Below, one piece after another: positions 16,711-22,875 of a DNA stretch of 22,875 bases. The position numbers and the translations under genes are program-made. This stretch comes from Thermodesulfovibrio sp. (GTDB taxonomy: Bacteria; Nitrospirota; Thermodesulfovibrionia; Thermodesulfovibrionales; Thermodesulfovibrionaceae), in contig JAOAGB010000077.1 in assembly GCA_026415995.1 (NCBI GenBank), positions 1-22,875 of the forward strand, written 5' to 3'. Numbering within the stretch: the stretch's first letter is position 1; every line of letters starts with the position of its first letter. The notes under the pieces are model-generated. The model saw nothing but the letters and a program-made list of their open reading frames with translations. It did not search any database and had not been told where the DNA came from.

Positions 16711-17687
16711 AATTTTATCTTGACTTTGAAAAACCCATCCAAGAATTAGAACTTAAAATAGAGGAACTTAAAAAATTATCAGACGACAGTGATATAGACC
16801 TATCACAAGAAATCAAAAAGCTCAATAAAAAATTGAAGGAATTAAAGGTAGAAATTTTTTCAAATCTTACACCATGGCAAAAAACTCAAATAGCAAGGCA
16901 TCCGGAAAGACCTTATACATTAGACTATGTTTCAATGATATTTGATGAATTCATAGAAATTCATGGAGACAGAAGATTTGGAGATGATCCTGCCATAGTT
17001 GCTGGGATAGGTAAAATAGAAAAACTATCCTTTGCCTTGATAGGACATCAAAAAGGAAGAACCGTAAAGGAGAGAGTGTATAGAAATTTTGGGCAAGCCC
17101 ATCCGGAAGGATATAGAAAAGCATTACGTCTAATGAAATTAGTTGAAAGATTTTCTATCCCTGTAATTACAATGATTGATACACCAGGTGCTTATCCAGG
17201 AATAGGTGCAGAAGAAAGAGGTCAGGCTGAAGCTATCGCGACAAATCTTATGGAAATGTCTTTACTTAAATCTCCAATAATTTCTGTTGTTATAGGAGAA
17301 GGTGGAAGTGGAGGTGCCTTAGCTTTAAGTGTTTGCGACAAAATTTTTATGCTGGAAAATTCCATATATTCCGTAATATCTCCTGAAGGATGCGCAGCAA
17401 TACTATGGAAAAAAAATTCTGATGTCGGCGTTGAGGAATATTCAAAGGCTGCCGAAGAACTAAAACTAACGGCCCAAGATTTAAAAAAATTTAATATAAT
17501 AGACGACATTATCCCTGAACCGTTAGGTGGTGCCCATCGGGATCCCCAAGATACAGCAAAGAAAATAAAAACAGCTATTTTAAATGCTTTTAAAGAACTG
17601 AAAAATAAAACAATCGACGAGCTATTAAGGGATAGATATAATAAATTTAGAAAAATAGGAAACTTCTGGCATTTTGTGAAAAAATAG
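16707..17687 (+). CDS. accA: Acetyl-CoA carboxylase, carboxyltransferase subunit alpha
   Basis: A 326-residue protein that with AccD moves the carboxyl group from biotin to acetyl-CoA, giving malonyl-CoA for fatty acid synthesis. It opens with a charged coiled coil (residues 8-50, rich in Glu, Lys and Leu), then [51 protein letters not shown] and [18 protein letters not shown], with the crotonase-fold glycine loop GEGGSGGA at 197-204 and [13 protein letters not shown]. Length fits the usual 315-325. ATG 16707 overlaps the dnaE stop by 4 bp with no strong Shine-Dalgarno, so the genes are probably translationally coupled. A strong hairpin terminator follows. accD is not in the window. Confidence 0.96.
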   Translation: MKFYLDFEKPIQELELKIEELKKLSDDSDIDLSQEIKKLNKKLKELKVEIFSNLTPWQKTQIARHPERPYTLDYVSMIFDEFIEIHGDRRFGDDPAIVAGIGKIEKLSFALIGHQKGRTVKERVYRNFGQAHPEGYRKALRLMKLVERFSIPVITMIDTPGAYPGIGAEERGQAEAIATNLMEMSLLKSPIISVVIGEGGSGGALALSVCDKIFMLENSIYSVISPEGCAAILWKKNSDVGVEEYSKAAEELKLTAQDLKKFNIIDDIIPEPLGGAHRDPQDTAKKIKTAILNAFKELKNKTIDELLRDRYNKFRKIGNFWHFVKK

Positions 17688-17709
17688 TTTTTTATTTAAC
17701 CTTAAATAC

Positions 17710-17746
17710 ATTAGTGGGGGATATTATATCCCCCACTAATTTTTCT
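17710..17746 (+). terminator. Rho-independent terminator after accA
   Basis: The arms ATTAGTGGGGGAT (17710-17722) and ATCCCCCACTAAT (17728-17740) pair perfectly over 13 bp, with one more A-T pair possible in the loop, followed by TTTTTCT. It lies 22 bp after the accA stop. Because the next gene is on the opposite strand and ends at 17749, the hairpin may stop transcripts from both sides, but the T run favours the + direction; the minus side shows only a mixed AT tract. Confidence 0.88.
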
Positions 17747-17748
17747 CC

Positions 17749-18375
17749 CTAAAAATTACGATTTCTGTCTTTACCGTAAAATCTGTCTCTGTTCTTATAA
17801 TGGAATTCTCTATGGACATCTATATATCTTGCATGCTTCTTTTTGGTTTTTACCACCAACTCAGGTTTTTCATGATAATAATCAGTAATGAACTTAATAT
17901 TAGAAAGTTCTATAATGTCAGTATCTTTATAAACTATAACTTTCCTTTGATGTTTTTTATGATATCCCCAAGCTTTACCATATGGAGGACCATCAATAAC
18001 AATATACCTTTCAAAAACTCTATCTGGAGGTAGTCCAAATTTAATCATTATATCAACCCAACTGTATCCACTTCTTCGATATTTTATTACTAAATCCGGT
18101 TCTACTCTGGCTTCCCTAACTATAAAAAATAGAATCGGCAATTCTTCATGAATAATGAATGGATATCTTTCTTTTACAACATAAACATTCTTTAGAGGAA
18201 TTCTGTAGTAATCGCTTATGGAAACATAGAAATCTCTTAAATCTCCGTCTCTAAAATGTATTCCCATATCGATATCCTTAGAGTAAGAAGGAGAACAGGC
18301 TAAACTAAAAAGCATTATAAAACACATTAAAATTCTTAAAAAATTTTTTCCTTGATAAATTTTAATAATTTTCAT
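17749..18375 (-). CDS. Exported protein of unknown function
   Basis: A 208-residue protein. A basic N-terminus and hydrophobic stretch (residues 12-26) end at Cys27 (LFSLACSPS), which could be a lipoprotein site, though Ser at -3 is unusual; signal peptidase I cleavage nearby is the alternative. The mature part has a middle region I associate with conserved hypothetical proteins of Geobacter-like bacteria: LPILFFIVREARVEPDLVI, then RRSGYSWVDIMIKFGLPPD (residues 101-118), GPPYGKAWGYHKK (129-141) and ELSNIKFITDYY. The last 35 residues are rich in Lys, Arg, His and Tyr. The start has GGGGGG 5 bp upstream acting as Shine-Dalgarno. It lies downstream of the CHASE4-GGDEF gene on the same strand but 141 bp away, so it probably has its own promoter. 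Function unknown. Confidence 0.72.
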   Translation of the reverse strand: MKIIKIYQGKNFLRILMCFIMLFSLACSPSYSKDIDMGIHFRDGDLRDFYVSISDYYRIPLKNVYVVKERYPFIIHEELPILFFIVREARVEPDLVIKYRRSGYSWVDIMIKFGLPPDRVFERYIVIDGPPYGKAWGYHKKHQRKVIVYKDTDIIELSNIKFITDYYHEKPELVVKTKKKHARYIDVHREFHYKNRDRFYGKDRNRNF

Positions 18376-18478
18376 ACCAACCCCCCAGTTCTTTTTTTAA
18401 TAAAATGAACAAATTTAATGCCAAAATGGAATGTCTTTGTAAAAGGAATTTTATAGGGTTGGTTTTTTATTTTATCCT

Positions 18479-18509
18479 GCAAATTTTGCAATTATTTTGC
18501 AAAATTTGC
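18479..18509. repeat. Perfect 13-bp inverted repeat with phased TTTTGCAA copies
   Basis: GCAAATTTTGCAA (18479-18491) and TTGCAAAATTTGC (18497-18509) are exact reverse complements separated by TTATT. TTTTGCAA also repeats directly at 18484 and 18495, 11 bp apart, about one helical turn. It starts 7 bp beyond the stop of the GGDEF gene on the minus strand. Neither side has a T run after the hairpin, so a simple terminator is not convincing. It may be an operator or a 3'-end RNA stem. Confidence 0.7.
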
Positions 18510-18516
18510 GTAAGTT

Positions 18517-20370
18517 CTATTCCTGTGAGTCAAATATCTTTACTCTATTTTTGCCTCCTCTTTTAGCATCATAGGCAGCCTTGTCAGCCTCTCTTATAAT
18601 GGTCTCTATATCCTTTGATGCATCAATAGGGGTTATTCCTATGCTTACTGTGGGTTTGATAGTTTCTGGCAAGAAGTTAAAGCTTATTTCTTGAAGATTT
18701 TTTTGAATTCTCTCTCCTATTTTTTGAGCAATATCTAAGTTTCCCTTTATTATTACTACAAACTCATCGCCACCCCATCTGGCAGCTAAATCATCTTCTC
18801 TTATACTTTTACGAATAGAATTAGCCGTTTCTTTTATAAGCTCATCACCAATAATATGTCCAAATTTATCATTTATTAGCTTAAGGTCGTCAAGGTCAAT
18901 AAATAGCAAGCAATAAGTTTCTCCATGGGTAACATTACCAAAGAGCCTTCTTAATGTGGATTCAAAATATACTCTATTATATAGTGATGTTAAACTATCC
19001 TTTATGGCTATCTCAAAAAGTTTTTCTTTCTCTTTCTTAAGATGGGTAATGTCATGGGCTATAAAAAGTATATTCTCCTTCTCTTCTATAGGAATAATCC
19101 ATCCACTTATGAATAAGCCGCTTTTTAATTTGAATTCAGATAAAAATGTTTTTTCTTCTTTGTTCATTTTTATTATTTCACTTAATAAATGAAATAAATC
19201 TTCTGAAGGGGTTTCACTTCCTTCTTTATTTAATATTTCGTATGCATTTGAGTTAGCGAATAAAATTTTACCATTTTTATCAAACAGAAAAATTATTGCC
19301 TCAGACTTTTCAGCTATTGCTTCATAAAGTTTCCGATTTGCTTCAATTTCATCAATCTGTTTCTTTACTGTTATTATATAGGTATTTATTTCTCCAGAAA
19401 GATATCCTATTTCATCTTTTGAGACCATAGTAATTTGATCTATTTTTCCATTTTTCACATCATCTATATCTTTTATTAATTTTTTGATCCTATTTATTAC
19501 ATTTCTGTTTAACCATGCGTAGAAGAAAAGACCGAAAAAAAATGAAAAGGAAAAATAGAAAATAATTAATTTAAAAAGATTATCCTGAACTATATCCCAT
19601 AGCTTTCTTTCTCTTTGAAGTTTTACAGCAATATTATGATTACCCAAAAAATCCTCTAACTCAAGATAAACTTCATATTTCTTGCCGTTTTGCTTTATAA
19701 TTGGACTGTTTTTTAAAAATTCTTTAGTTCCATTTATTGGTTCAATTCTTAGTTCCGAAAAAATAAAAATATCTCTCATTAAATCCTGTTTTTCTTTTGT
19801 AATAGAGCTTGCCATTACTAAATATCCTGAAATAGGTCCTGAAAAATCACTTTTTAAAACAGGATATATTGCTACTAATATGGGATTTTCATTTTTAAAA
19901 CTAATCCCTATAAATCCCTCTTTTCTGAAATCAGGTTTATCATATGAAGATAAATATTTTTGAAGAAATTTTGCCCAAAAATTTTCATCTGCCCTAATAA
20001 GTTGGCGAGACTCTCGATTGTATTCAAAACCTTCCTTTAATCCGCCTTTTAGATCGAAGTAAGCTAAAAAAATAATTTTATTGTTTATGAATGACTCTAA
20101 AGTCAGATTACTTTTTACAAATTTTGGATTTTTGCCTTGCATAAATAGCCAAGCATCTGTCCAGGCAGCCCAATCCTTAGCAAGTCCTAAAAGATTTGAC
20201 TTTTCTAATTCAAAACATTTTTTTAATCTTTCAATATCTTCAACGATATATTTTTCTTCAATAGTGTCAACAGTTTTCTTAACCGCAAACTGTGTTACAA
20301 AGAATGTTAATAAAATTAAAGATAAAATGAACAAAAAATAGGTAAAAGCTACTTTTATTTTCAAGCTCAT
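18517..20370 (-). CDS. Membrane diguanylate cyclase: CHASE4-HAMP-PAS-GGDEF
   Basis: A 617-residue sensor protein. TM1 is at about residues 8-29 and TM2 at 266-286. Between them, the periplasmic part carries the CHASE4 mark Asp66-x-Ala-x-Trp70-x-Asp72 (DWAAWTD) and ends near SGYLVMAS. A HAMP linker follows (287-340, NRIKKLIKDIDDVKNGKID), then a PAS domain (about 346-450, AIIFLFDKNGKILFANSNA) and GGDEF (about 460-615: DSLTSLYNRVYFE, IDLDDLKLINDKFGH, RWGGDEF with GGDEF at 533-537). The inhibitory site RxxD is present as REDD (524-527). It should make cyclic di-GMP in response to an unknown external ligand. There is no Shine-Dalgarno; a TATAAT ends 10 nt before the ATG, suggesting an almost leaderless mRNA. 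It is divergent from the radical SAM gene. Confidence 0.92.
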   Translation of the reverse strand: MSLKIKVAFTYFLFILSLILLTFFVTQFAVKKTVDTIEEKYIVEDIERLKKCFELEKSNLLGLAKDWAAWTDAWLFMQGKNPKFVKSNLTLESFINNKIIFLAYFDLKGGLKEGFEYNRESRQLIRADENFWAKFLQKYLSSYDKPDFRKEGFIGISFKNENPILVAIYPVLKSDFSGPISGYLVMASSITKEKQDLMRDIFIFSELRIEPINGTKEFLKNSPIIKQNGKKYEVYLELEDFLGNHNIAVKLQRERKLWDIVQDNLFKLIIFYFSFSFFFGLFFYAWLNRNVINRIKKLIKDIDDVKNGKIDQITMVSKDEIGYLSGEINTYIITVKKQIDEIEANRKLYEAIAEKSEAIIFLFDKNGKILFANSNAYEILNKEGSETPSEDLFHLLSEIIKMNKEEKTFLSEFKLKSGLFISGWIIPIEEKENILFIAHDITHLKKEKEKLFEIAIKDSLTSLYNRVYFESTLRRLFGNVTHGETYCLLFIDLDDLKLINDKFGHIIGDELIKETANSIRKSIREDDLAARWGGDEFVVIIKGNLDIAQKIGERIQKNLQEISFNFLPETIKPTVSIGITPIDASKDIETIIREADKAAYDAKRGGKNRVKIFDSQE

Positions 20371-20380
20371 TTTTAAAAAA

Positions 20381-20410
20381 ATTATAACTCTAAAACTTTT
20401 TATAAATCAA
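20381..20410 (-). promoter_or_regulatory. Predicted promoter of the CHASE4-GGDEF gene
   Basis: Read on the minus strand, TTGATT (20405-20410) and a perfect TATAAT (20381-20386) are 18 bp apart. The -10 ends 10 nt before the ATG, so a start near 20374 leaves a leader of about 4 nt and no place for a Shine-Dalgarno. It lies in the 129-bp divergent interval shared with the gene at 20500, which otherwise shows only a short dyad, TTACT-TTT-AGTAA, at 20417-20429. Confidence 0.45.
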
Positions 20411-20483
20411 CGAAAATTACTTTTAGTAAAATCTATTGAAGAAATTTTTAAATTCGATTGATATTTTCATATAATTAAAAGTG

Positions 20484-20492
20484 TGATATATT
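20484..20492 (+). promoter_or_regulatory. Extended -10 element for the radical SAM gene
   Basis: TGATATATT at 20484-20492 is an extended -10 (TG-n-TATATT) ending 7 nt before the ATG at 20500, so transcription should begin at the start codon. At the proper spacing only a weak -35 (TTTTCA, 20464-20469) is seen. Confidence 0.4.
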
Positions 20493-20499
20493 ATTTATA

Positions 20500-21435
20500 A
20501 TGCAATACAAAGCTTCATATCTAAATCTTGCAGATATTGAATTCCAAAATAGGATACAAAAAGCTTTTAATATCTTAAAAGAATGCACACTATGCCCAAG
20601 AAATTGTAAAGTCGACAGAACCAGTGGTGAAAAAGGATTTTGTAAAACCCTTGATAAACCCTTTGTGTCAAGCTGGGGCCCGCATTTTGGAGAAGAAAAA
20701 CCTCTTGTAGGTCATTATGGTTCTGGAACCATATTCTTTACTTTCTGCAATTTAGCCTGCATATATTGCCAAAACTGGAGTATTAGTCATCTCGGCGAAG
20801 GCGAGGAAATATCTTTTGATGAGTTGGCAGGAGTAATGGTTTATCTCCAAAATCTTGGCTGTCATAACATAAATCTTGTAACACCTACGCATCAAGTTCC
20901 ACAGATTCTTAAAGCTCTTTATATAGCAAAAGAAAATGGGCTAAAAATCCCAGTTGTTTATAATTGTGGAGGCTATGAGTCTGTGGAAACTTTAAAAATT
21001 CTGGAAGGTATAGTTGACATATACATGCCTGATTTTAAATATGCCGATGAAAAATTAGGGGAAAAGTATTCTAAAGTAAAAAATTATCCTAATATAGCCA
21101 AAATAGCCTTGAAAGAAATGCATAGGCAAGTTGGTGATCTAATTATTGACAATGGAATAGCTGTAAGAGGATTACTCGTGAGACATCTTGTTCTTCCCAA
21201 CAATATATCAGGCACAGAAGAAGTCTTAAAATTTATTTCCGCAGAAATATCTCAAAATACTTACATAAACATAATGGATCAATACAGACCTTGTTGGCAT
21301 GCAGAGGAATATGAAGAGTTAAATAGAAAAATTACAGGAAAAGAATTCGATAACGCCATAAAAACTGCATTAAAATATGGTCTTAAAAGAATAGATTCTT
21401 TAATCTACTCAAAGGGTTATTACCTCTGGGATTAA
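20500..21435 (+). CDS. Radical SAM protein, PflX / COG1313 type
   Basis: A 311-residue protein. The radical SAM cluster motif is CxxxCxxC: Cys83, Cys87 and Cys90 in FCNLACIYCQNW. An extra cysteine group precedes it (CTLCPRNCK and GEKGFC: Cys29, Cys32, Cys36, Cys48), the layout of proteins annotated as 'putative pyruvate formate-lyase activating enzyme' (PflX, COG1313). Later family stretches are NINLVTPTHQVPQI, PVVYNCGGYE, DIYMPDFKYAD, GLLVRHLVLP and the C-terminal MDQYRPCWHA. It should bind a 4Fe-4S cluster and split S-adenosylmethionine; the substrate is not known and no glycyl-radical enzyme lies beside it. The start has no Shine-Dalgarno but a -10 element 7 nt upstream. Its last 27 bp overlap the convergent phosphodiesterase gene. 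Confidence 0.87.
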   Translation: MQYKASYLNLADIEFQNRIQKAFNILKECTLCPRNCKVDRTSGEKGFCKTLDKPFVSSWGPHFGEEKPLVGHYGSGTIFFTFCNLACIYCQNWSISHLGEGEEISFDELAGVMVYLQNLGCHNINLVTPTHQVPQILKALYIAKENGLKIPVVYNCGGYESVETLKILEGIVDIYMPDFKYADEKLGEKYSKVKNYPNIAKIALKEMHRQVGDLIIDNGIAVRGLLVRHLVLPNNISGTEEVLKFISAEISQNTYINIMDQYRPCWHAEEYEELNRKITGKEFDNAIKTALKYGLKRIDSLIYSKGYYLWD

Positions 21436-21888
21436 ATTATCAAGATTAAGTAAAACCAAAGTTGCCTTTCCATAAAGCCAGCCACATGCTTCACCAGGAT
21501 TAATTATTAGCGTGTTATGAACTTTTCTTATGTCAACTTCATGCATATGTCCATATACTATTAAATCAAACTTATCCGATAAAGCTAAGTCTTCAAGCAT
21601 TTGAGGTTCATGCATGAGAGCTATGCTCTTTCCCTTAATTTCAATCTTTCTTATCTGTTTTTGAATTCTATCTCCGTACATTTTCTTTAAAAGTACTCTA
21701 TCACCATCATTATTGCCAAAAACTCCATAAATTTCTCCTTCAAAATCTTTAAAAGCTCTCCATGTAAAAGGCGAAACAAAATCTCCTGCATGAAGAATAA
21801 CTCTAACTTCTCTGTCTTTAAATATTCTTAAAGCTTTCCTGATATTTTCCATATGGTCATGGGTATCAGAAATCACACCTATTATCAT
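21409..21888 (-). CDS. YfcE/MJ0936-type metallophosphoesterase
   Basis: A 159-residue protein of the calcineurin-like fold. Metal ligands visible are Asp8 and His10 (SDTHDH), Asp36 (HAGDF), Asn59 (FGNND), His93 (ALMHE, where many relatives read THG) and His114 and His116 (YGHMHE), all in the order of the YfcE/MJ0936 phosphodiesterases. The natural substrate of this group is not settled. INPGEACGWLYG near the end corresponds to the usual NPGS segment. It is cytosolic. An ideal GGAGG lies 6 bp before the start, inside the end of scpA (the two genes overlap by 23 bp), so they form one unit. Its stop overlaps the radical SAM gene tail by 27 bp. Confidence 0.9.
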   Translation of the reverse strand: MIIGVISDTHDHMENIRKALRIFKDREVRVILHAGDFVSPFTWRAFKDFEGEIYGVFGNNDGDRVLLKKMYGDRIQKQIRKIEIKGKSIALMHEPQMLEDLALSDKFDLIVYGHMHEVDIRKVHNTLIINPGEACGWLYGKATLVLLNLDNLIPEVITL

Positions 21889-22588
21889 TACTTTCCTCCA
21901 AATTTATAAAAATTTTACCAAAAGGTTTTTTCTGAAAAGCTTTAATAACCTTAAGCCTCAGTAATTCTAAAATAGCTAAAAATGTTACTATTATCTCAAG
22001 TTTGGTAACATCTCTATTTCTAAAAGGTTCTTTAAAGAGCTCTTCAAATATTAATGTTTTTCTTTCTTGTAAAAGTTTTATAATTTCTTCAATTTTATCT
22101 TCTACTCTTATAGGTTCTCTTGGAATATGTATTTTATTTTCTTTTTTATGAATTATTCTTTTTATAGCTGTGAAAAGATCAAAAACGCTTATCTCTTCAA
22201 TGTAAACTTCTTCCTCATTAGAGATTTTTCTTGGAAAAGCTTTTGACCAAATTTGATATTGTTCATTCAAAATTTTCGATACTTCCTTAAATTTCATATG
22301 CTCCACAAGTTGGTTAACGAGATCTTGTCTTGGATCTTCATCTTCTTCAATTTTTTCAGGCTTTGGTAGAAGCATTCTTGATTTAATATAAATTAGATTA
22401 GCTGCCATTATAAGAAATTCAGAGGCAACCTCAAGATCCAATTCTTTCATGAGTTCAAGATATTCTAAATACTGCTTTGTTATTAAAGATATGGGTATAT
22501 CATAAATATTAATTTTATTTTCTTTAATAAGGTATAACAACAAATCAAGAGGTCCTTCAAAGAGAGGTAAAGCAATCTGAATAGACAT
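21866..22588 (-). CDS. scpA: Segregation and condensation protein A
   Basis: A 240-residue kleisin that bridges the SMC heads and works with ScpB in chromosome condensation and segregation. The N-terminal domain is typical: LPLFEGPLDLLLYLIKENKI, then YDIPISLITKQYLEYL and ASEFLIMAANLIYIKSRMLLP. A charged linker (acidic, EKIEEDEDPRQDL) precedes the central helices, and the C-terminal winged helix is near residues 185-230 (VTFLAILELLRLKVIKAFQ). There is no Shine-Dalgarno; an extended -10 (TGGTAAAAT on the minus strand) ends 5 nt before the ATG, so the mRNA is probably leaderless. The family partner scpB is not seen; the next gene is the phosphodiesterase, overlapping by 23 bp. It is divergent from ligA. 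Confidence 0.94.
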   Translation of the reverse strand: MSIQIALPLFEGPLDLLLYLIKENKINIYDIPISLITKQYLEYLELMKELDLEVASEFLIMAANLIYIKSRMLLPKPEKIEEDEDPRQDLVNQLVEHMKFKEVSKILNEQYQIWSKAFPRKISNEEEVYIEEISVFDLFTAIKRIIHKKENKIHIPREPIRVEDKIEEIIKLLQERKTLIFEELFKEPFRNRDVTKLEIIVTFLAILELLRLKVIKAFQKKPFGKIFINLEESNDNRCDF

Positions 22589-22593
22589 GATTT

Positions 22594-22602
22594 ATTTTAC
22601 CA
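22594..22602 (-). promoter_or_regulatory. Extended -10 element of scpA
   Basis: On the minus strand, TGGTAAAAT (22602 to 22594) is an extended -10 ending 5 nt before the scpA ATG. No strong -35 is seen at 17 bp. A start at 6-8 nt beyond the -10 falls on the start codon itself. Confidence 0.4.
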
Positions 22603-22626
22603 TACCTATTAGATGTTTTTAGTCTG

Positions 22627-22635
22627 TGTTATAAT
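22627..22635 (+). promoter_or_regulatory. Extended -10 element of ligA
   Basis: TGTTATAAT at 22627-22635 is a perfect extended -10. A start near 22642 gives a leader of about 45 nt holding the GAGGTG Shine-Dalgarno (22676-22681). Only a weak -35 is visible. It is about 25 bp from the scpA element on the other strand, so the two divergent promoters may compete. Confidence 0.45.
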
Positions 22636-22686
22636 TTAAGAAATTATTAATTAATATATTAATAACCTACCCATTGAGGTGTGCAA

Positions 22687-22875
22687 ATGATAAACATACC
22701 AGAAGATATAAAAAGAGAAATTGAAAAACTTGTGAAGGAGATAAACTATCATAACTACCGATACTATGTTCTTGATAGCCCTGTAATCTCCGATGAAGAA
22801 TATGACATGATGCTTAGGAAACTTAAAGAACTTGAAGAAAAATGGGGCTATATTCTGCCTGACTCACCAACCCAG
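22687..22875 (+). CDS. ligA: NAD-dependent DNA ligase, N-terminus (cut by window end)
   Basis: Only the first 63 residues are visible and the frame is open to the window end. They match the Ia domain at the N-terminus of LigA, which binds the NMN half of NAD: a leading helix [20 protein letters not shown], with the conserved Tyr pair, then [24 protein letters not shown] and PDSPTQ. The enzyme seals nicks in replication and repair. GAGGTG at 22676-22681 lies 5 bp before the ATG. It is divergent from scpA, with an extended -10 about 50 bp upstream. Confidence 0.92.
   Translation, partial: MINIPEDIKREIEKLVKEINYHNYRYYVLDSPVISDEEYDMMLRKLKELEEKWGYILPDSPTQ

Noticed and set aside
18479..18509. Hairpin after the GGDEF gene as a normal terminator
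   Set aside because: No T run follows on either strand; it is kept as a repeat of unknown role.
1..22875. Defence island, CRISPR, insertion sequence, prophage, tRNA or rRNA
   Set aside because: No transposase, integrase, regularly spaced repeats, attachment-like duplications or tRNA arm signatures were seen, and nearly all DNA is accounted for by core genes.

Overview
This is an AT-rich window (GC roughly one third, judged by eye) that is almost entirely coding, with housekeeping genes in short, tightly packed operons. The gene content (lipoprotein-type signal peptides, GlmU/GlmS, dnaE followed by accA, many signalling proteins, a COG1313-type radical SAM protein typical of anaerobes) suggests a Gram-negative, probably anaerobic bacterium. 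The protein sequences remind me most of Nitrospirota of the Thermodesulfovibrio type; that assignment is recognition only and rests on no search. I found no mobile element, CRISPR array, tRNA or rRNA. No gap exceeds about 140 bp.

Left part (1-5121, all + strand): the end of a hybrid histidine kinase; dcd and pyrF (pyrimidine nucleotide metabolism) overlapping by 4 bp; a GGDEF protein with a degenerate receiver; a small glycine-zipper envelope protein; pyrE; and a cysteine-rich YkgJ-like protein in the same reading frame just after the pyrE stop. The middle (5179-9734, +) is a compact yebC - DUF502 membrane protein - glmU - glmS operon, so both the first enzyme and the bifunctional last enzyme of UDP-GlcNAc synthesis are made together. 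Then (9769-12553, +) come a UvrD/PcrA helicase, gatC and panD; a leaderless-looking hypothetical gene (12601-13263); and the dnaE-accA pair (13303-17687), which ends in a strong hairpin terminator.

Right part (17749-22875, mixed strands): a conserved-looking exported protein and a CHASE4-HAMP-PAS-GGDEF diguanylate cyclase on the minus strand; divergent from them a COG1313/PflX-like radical SAM protein; convergent with that, scpA and a YfcE-type phosphodiesterase on the minus strand; and finally the start of ligA, divergent from scpA and cut by the window end.

This is mainly a core-genome region. The most interesting non-gene signal is that several first-of-unit genes (2398, 12601, 13303, 20500, and on the minus strand 20370 and 22588) lack a Shine-Dalgarno sequence but have a good -10 element 5-10 nt before the start codon, whereas operon-internal genes usually carry clear Shine-Dalgarno sequences. 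This predicts leaderless transcripts, including that of dnaE. The genes of least known function are the DUF1828-like protein at 12601, the exported protein at 17749-18375, the YkgJ-like protein after pyrE, and the radical SAM protein at 20500.
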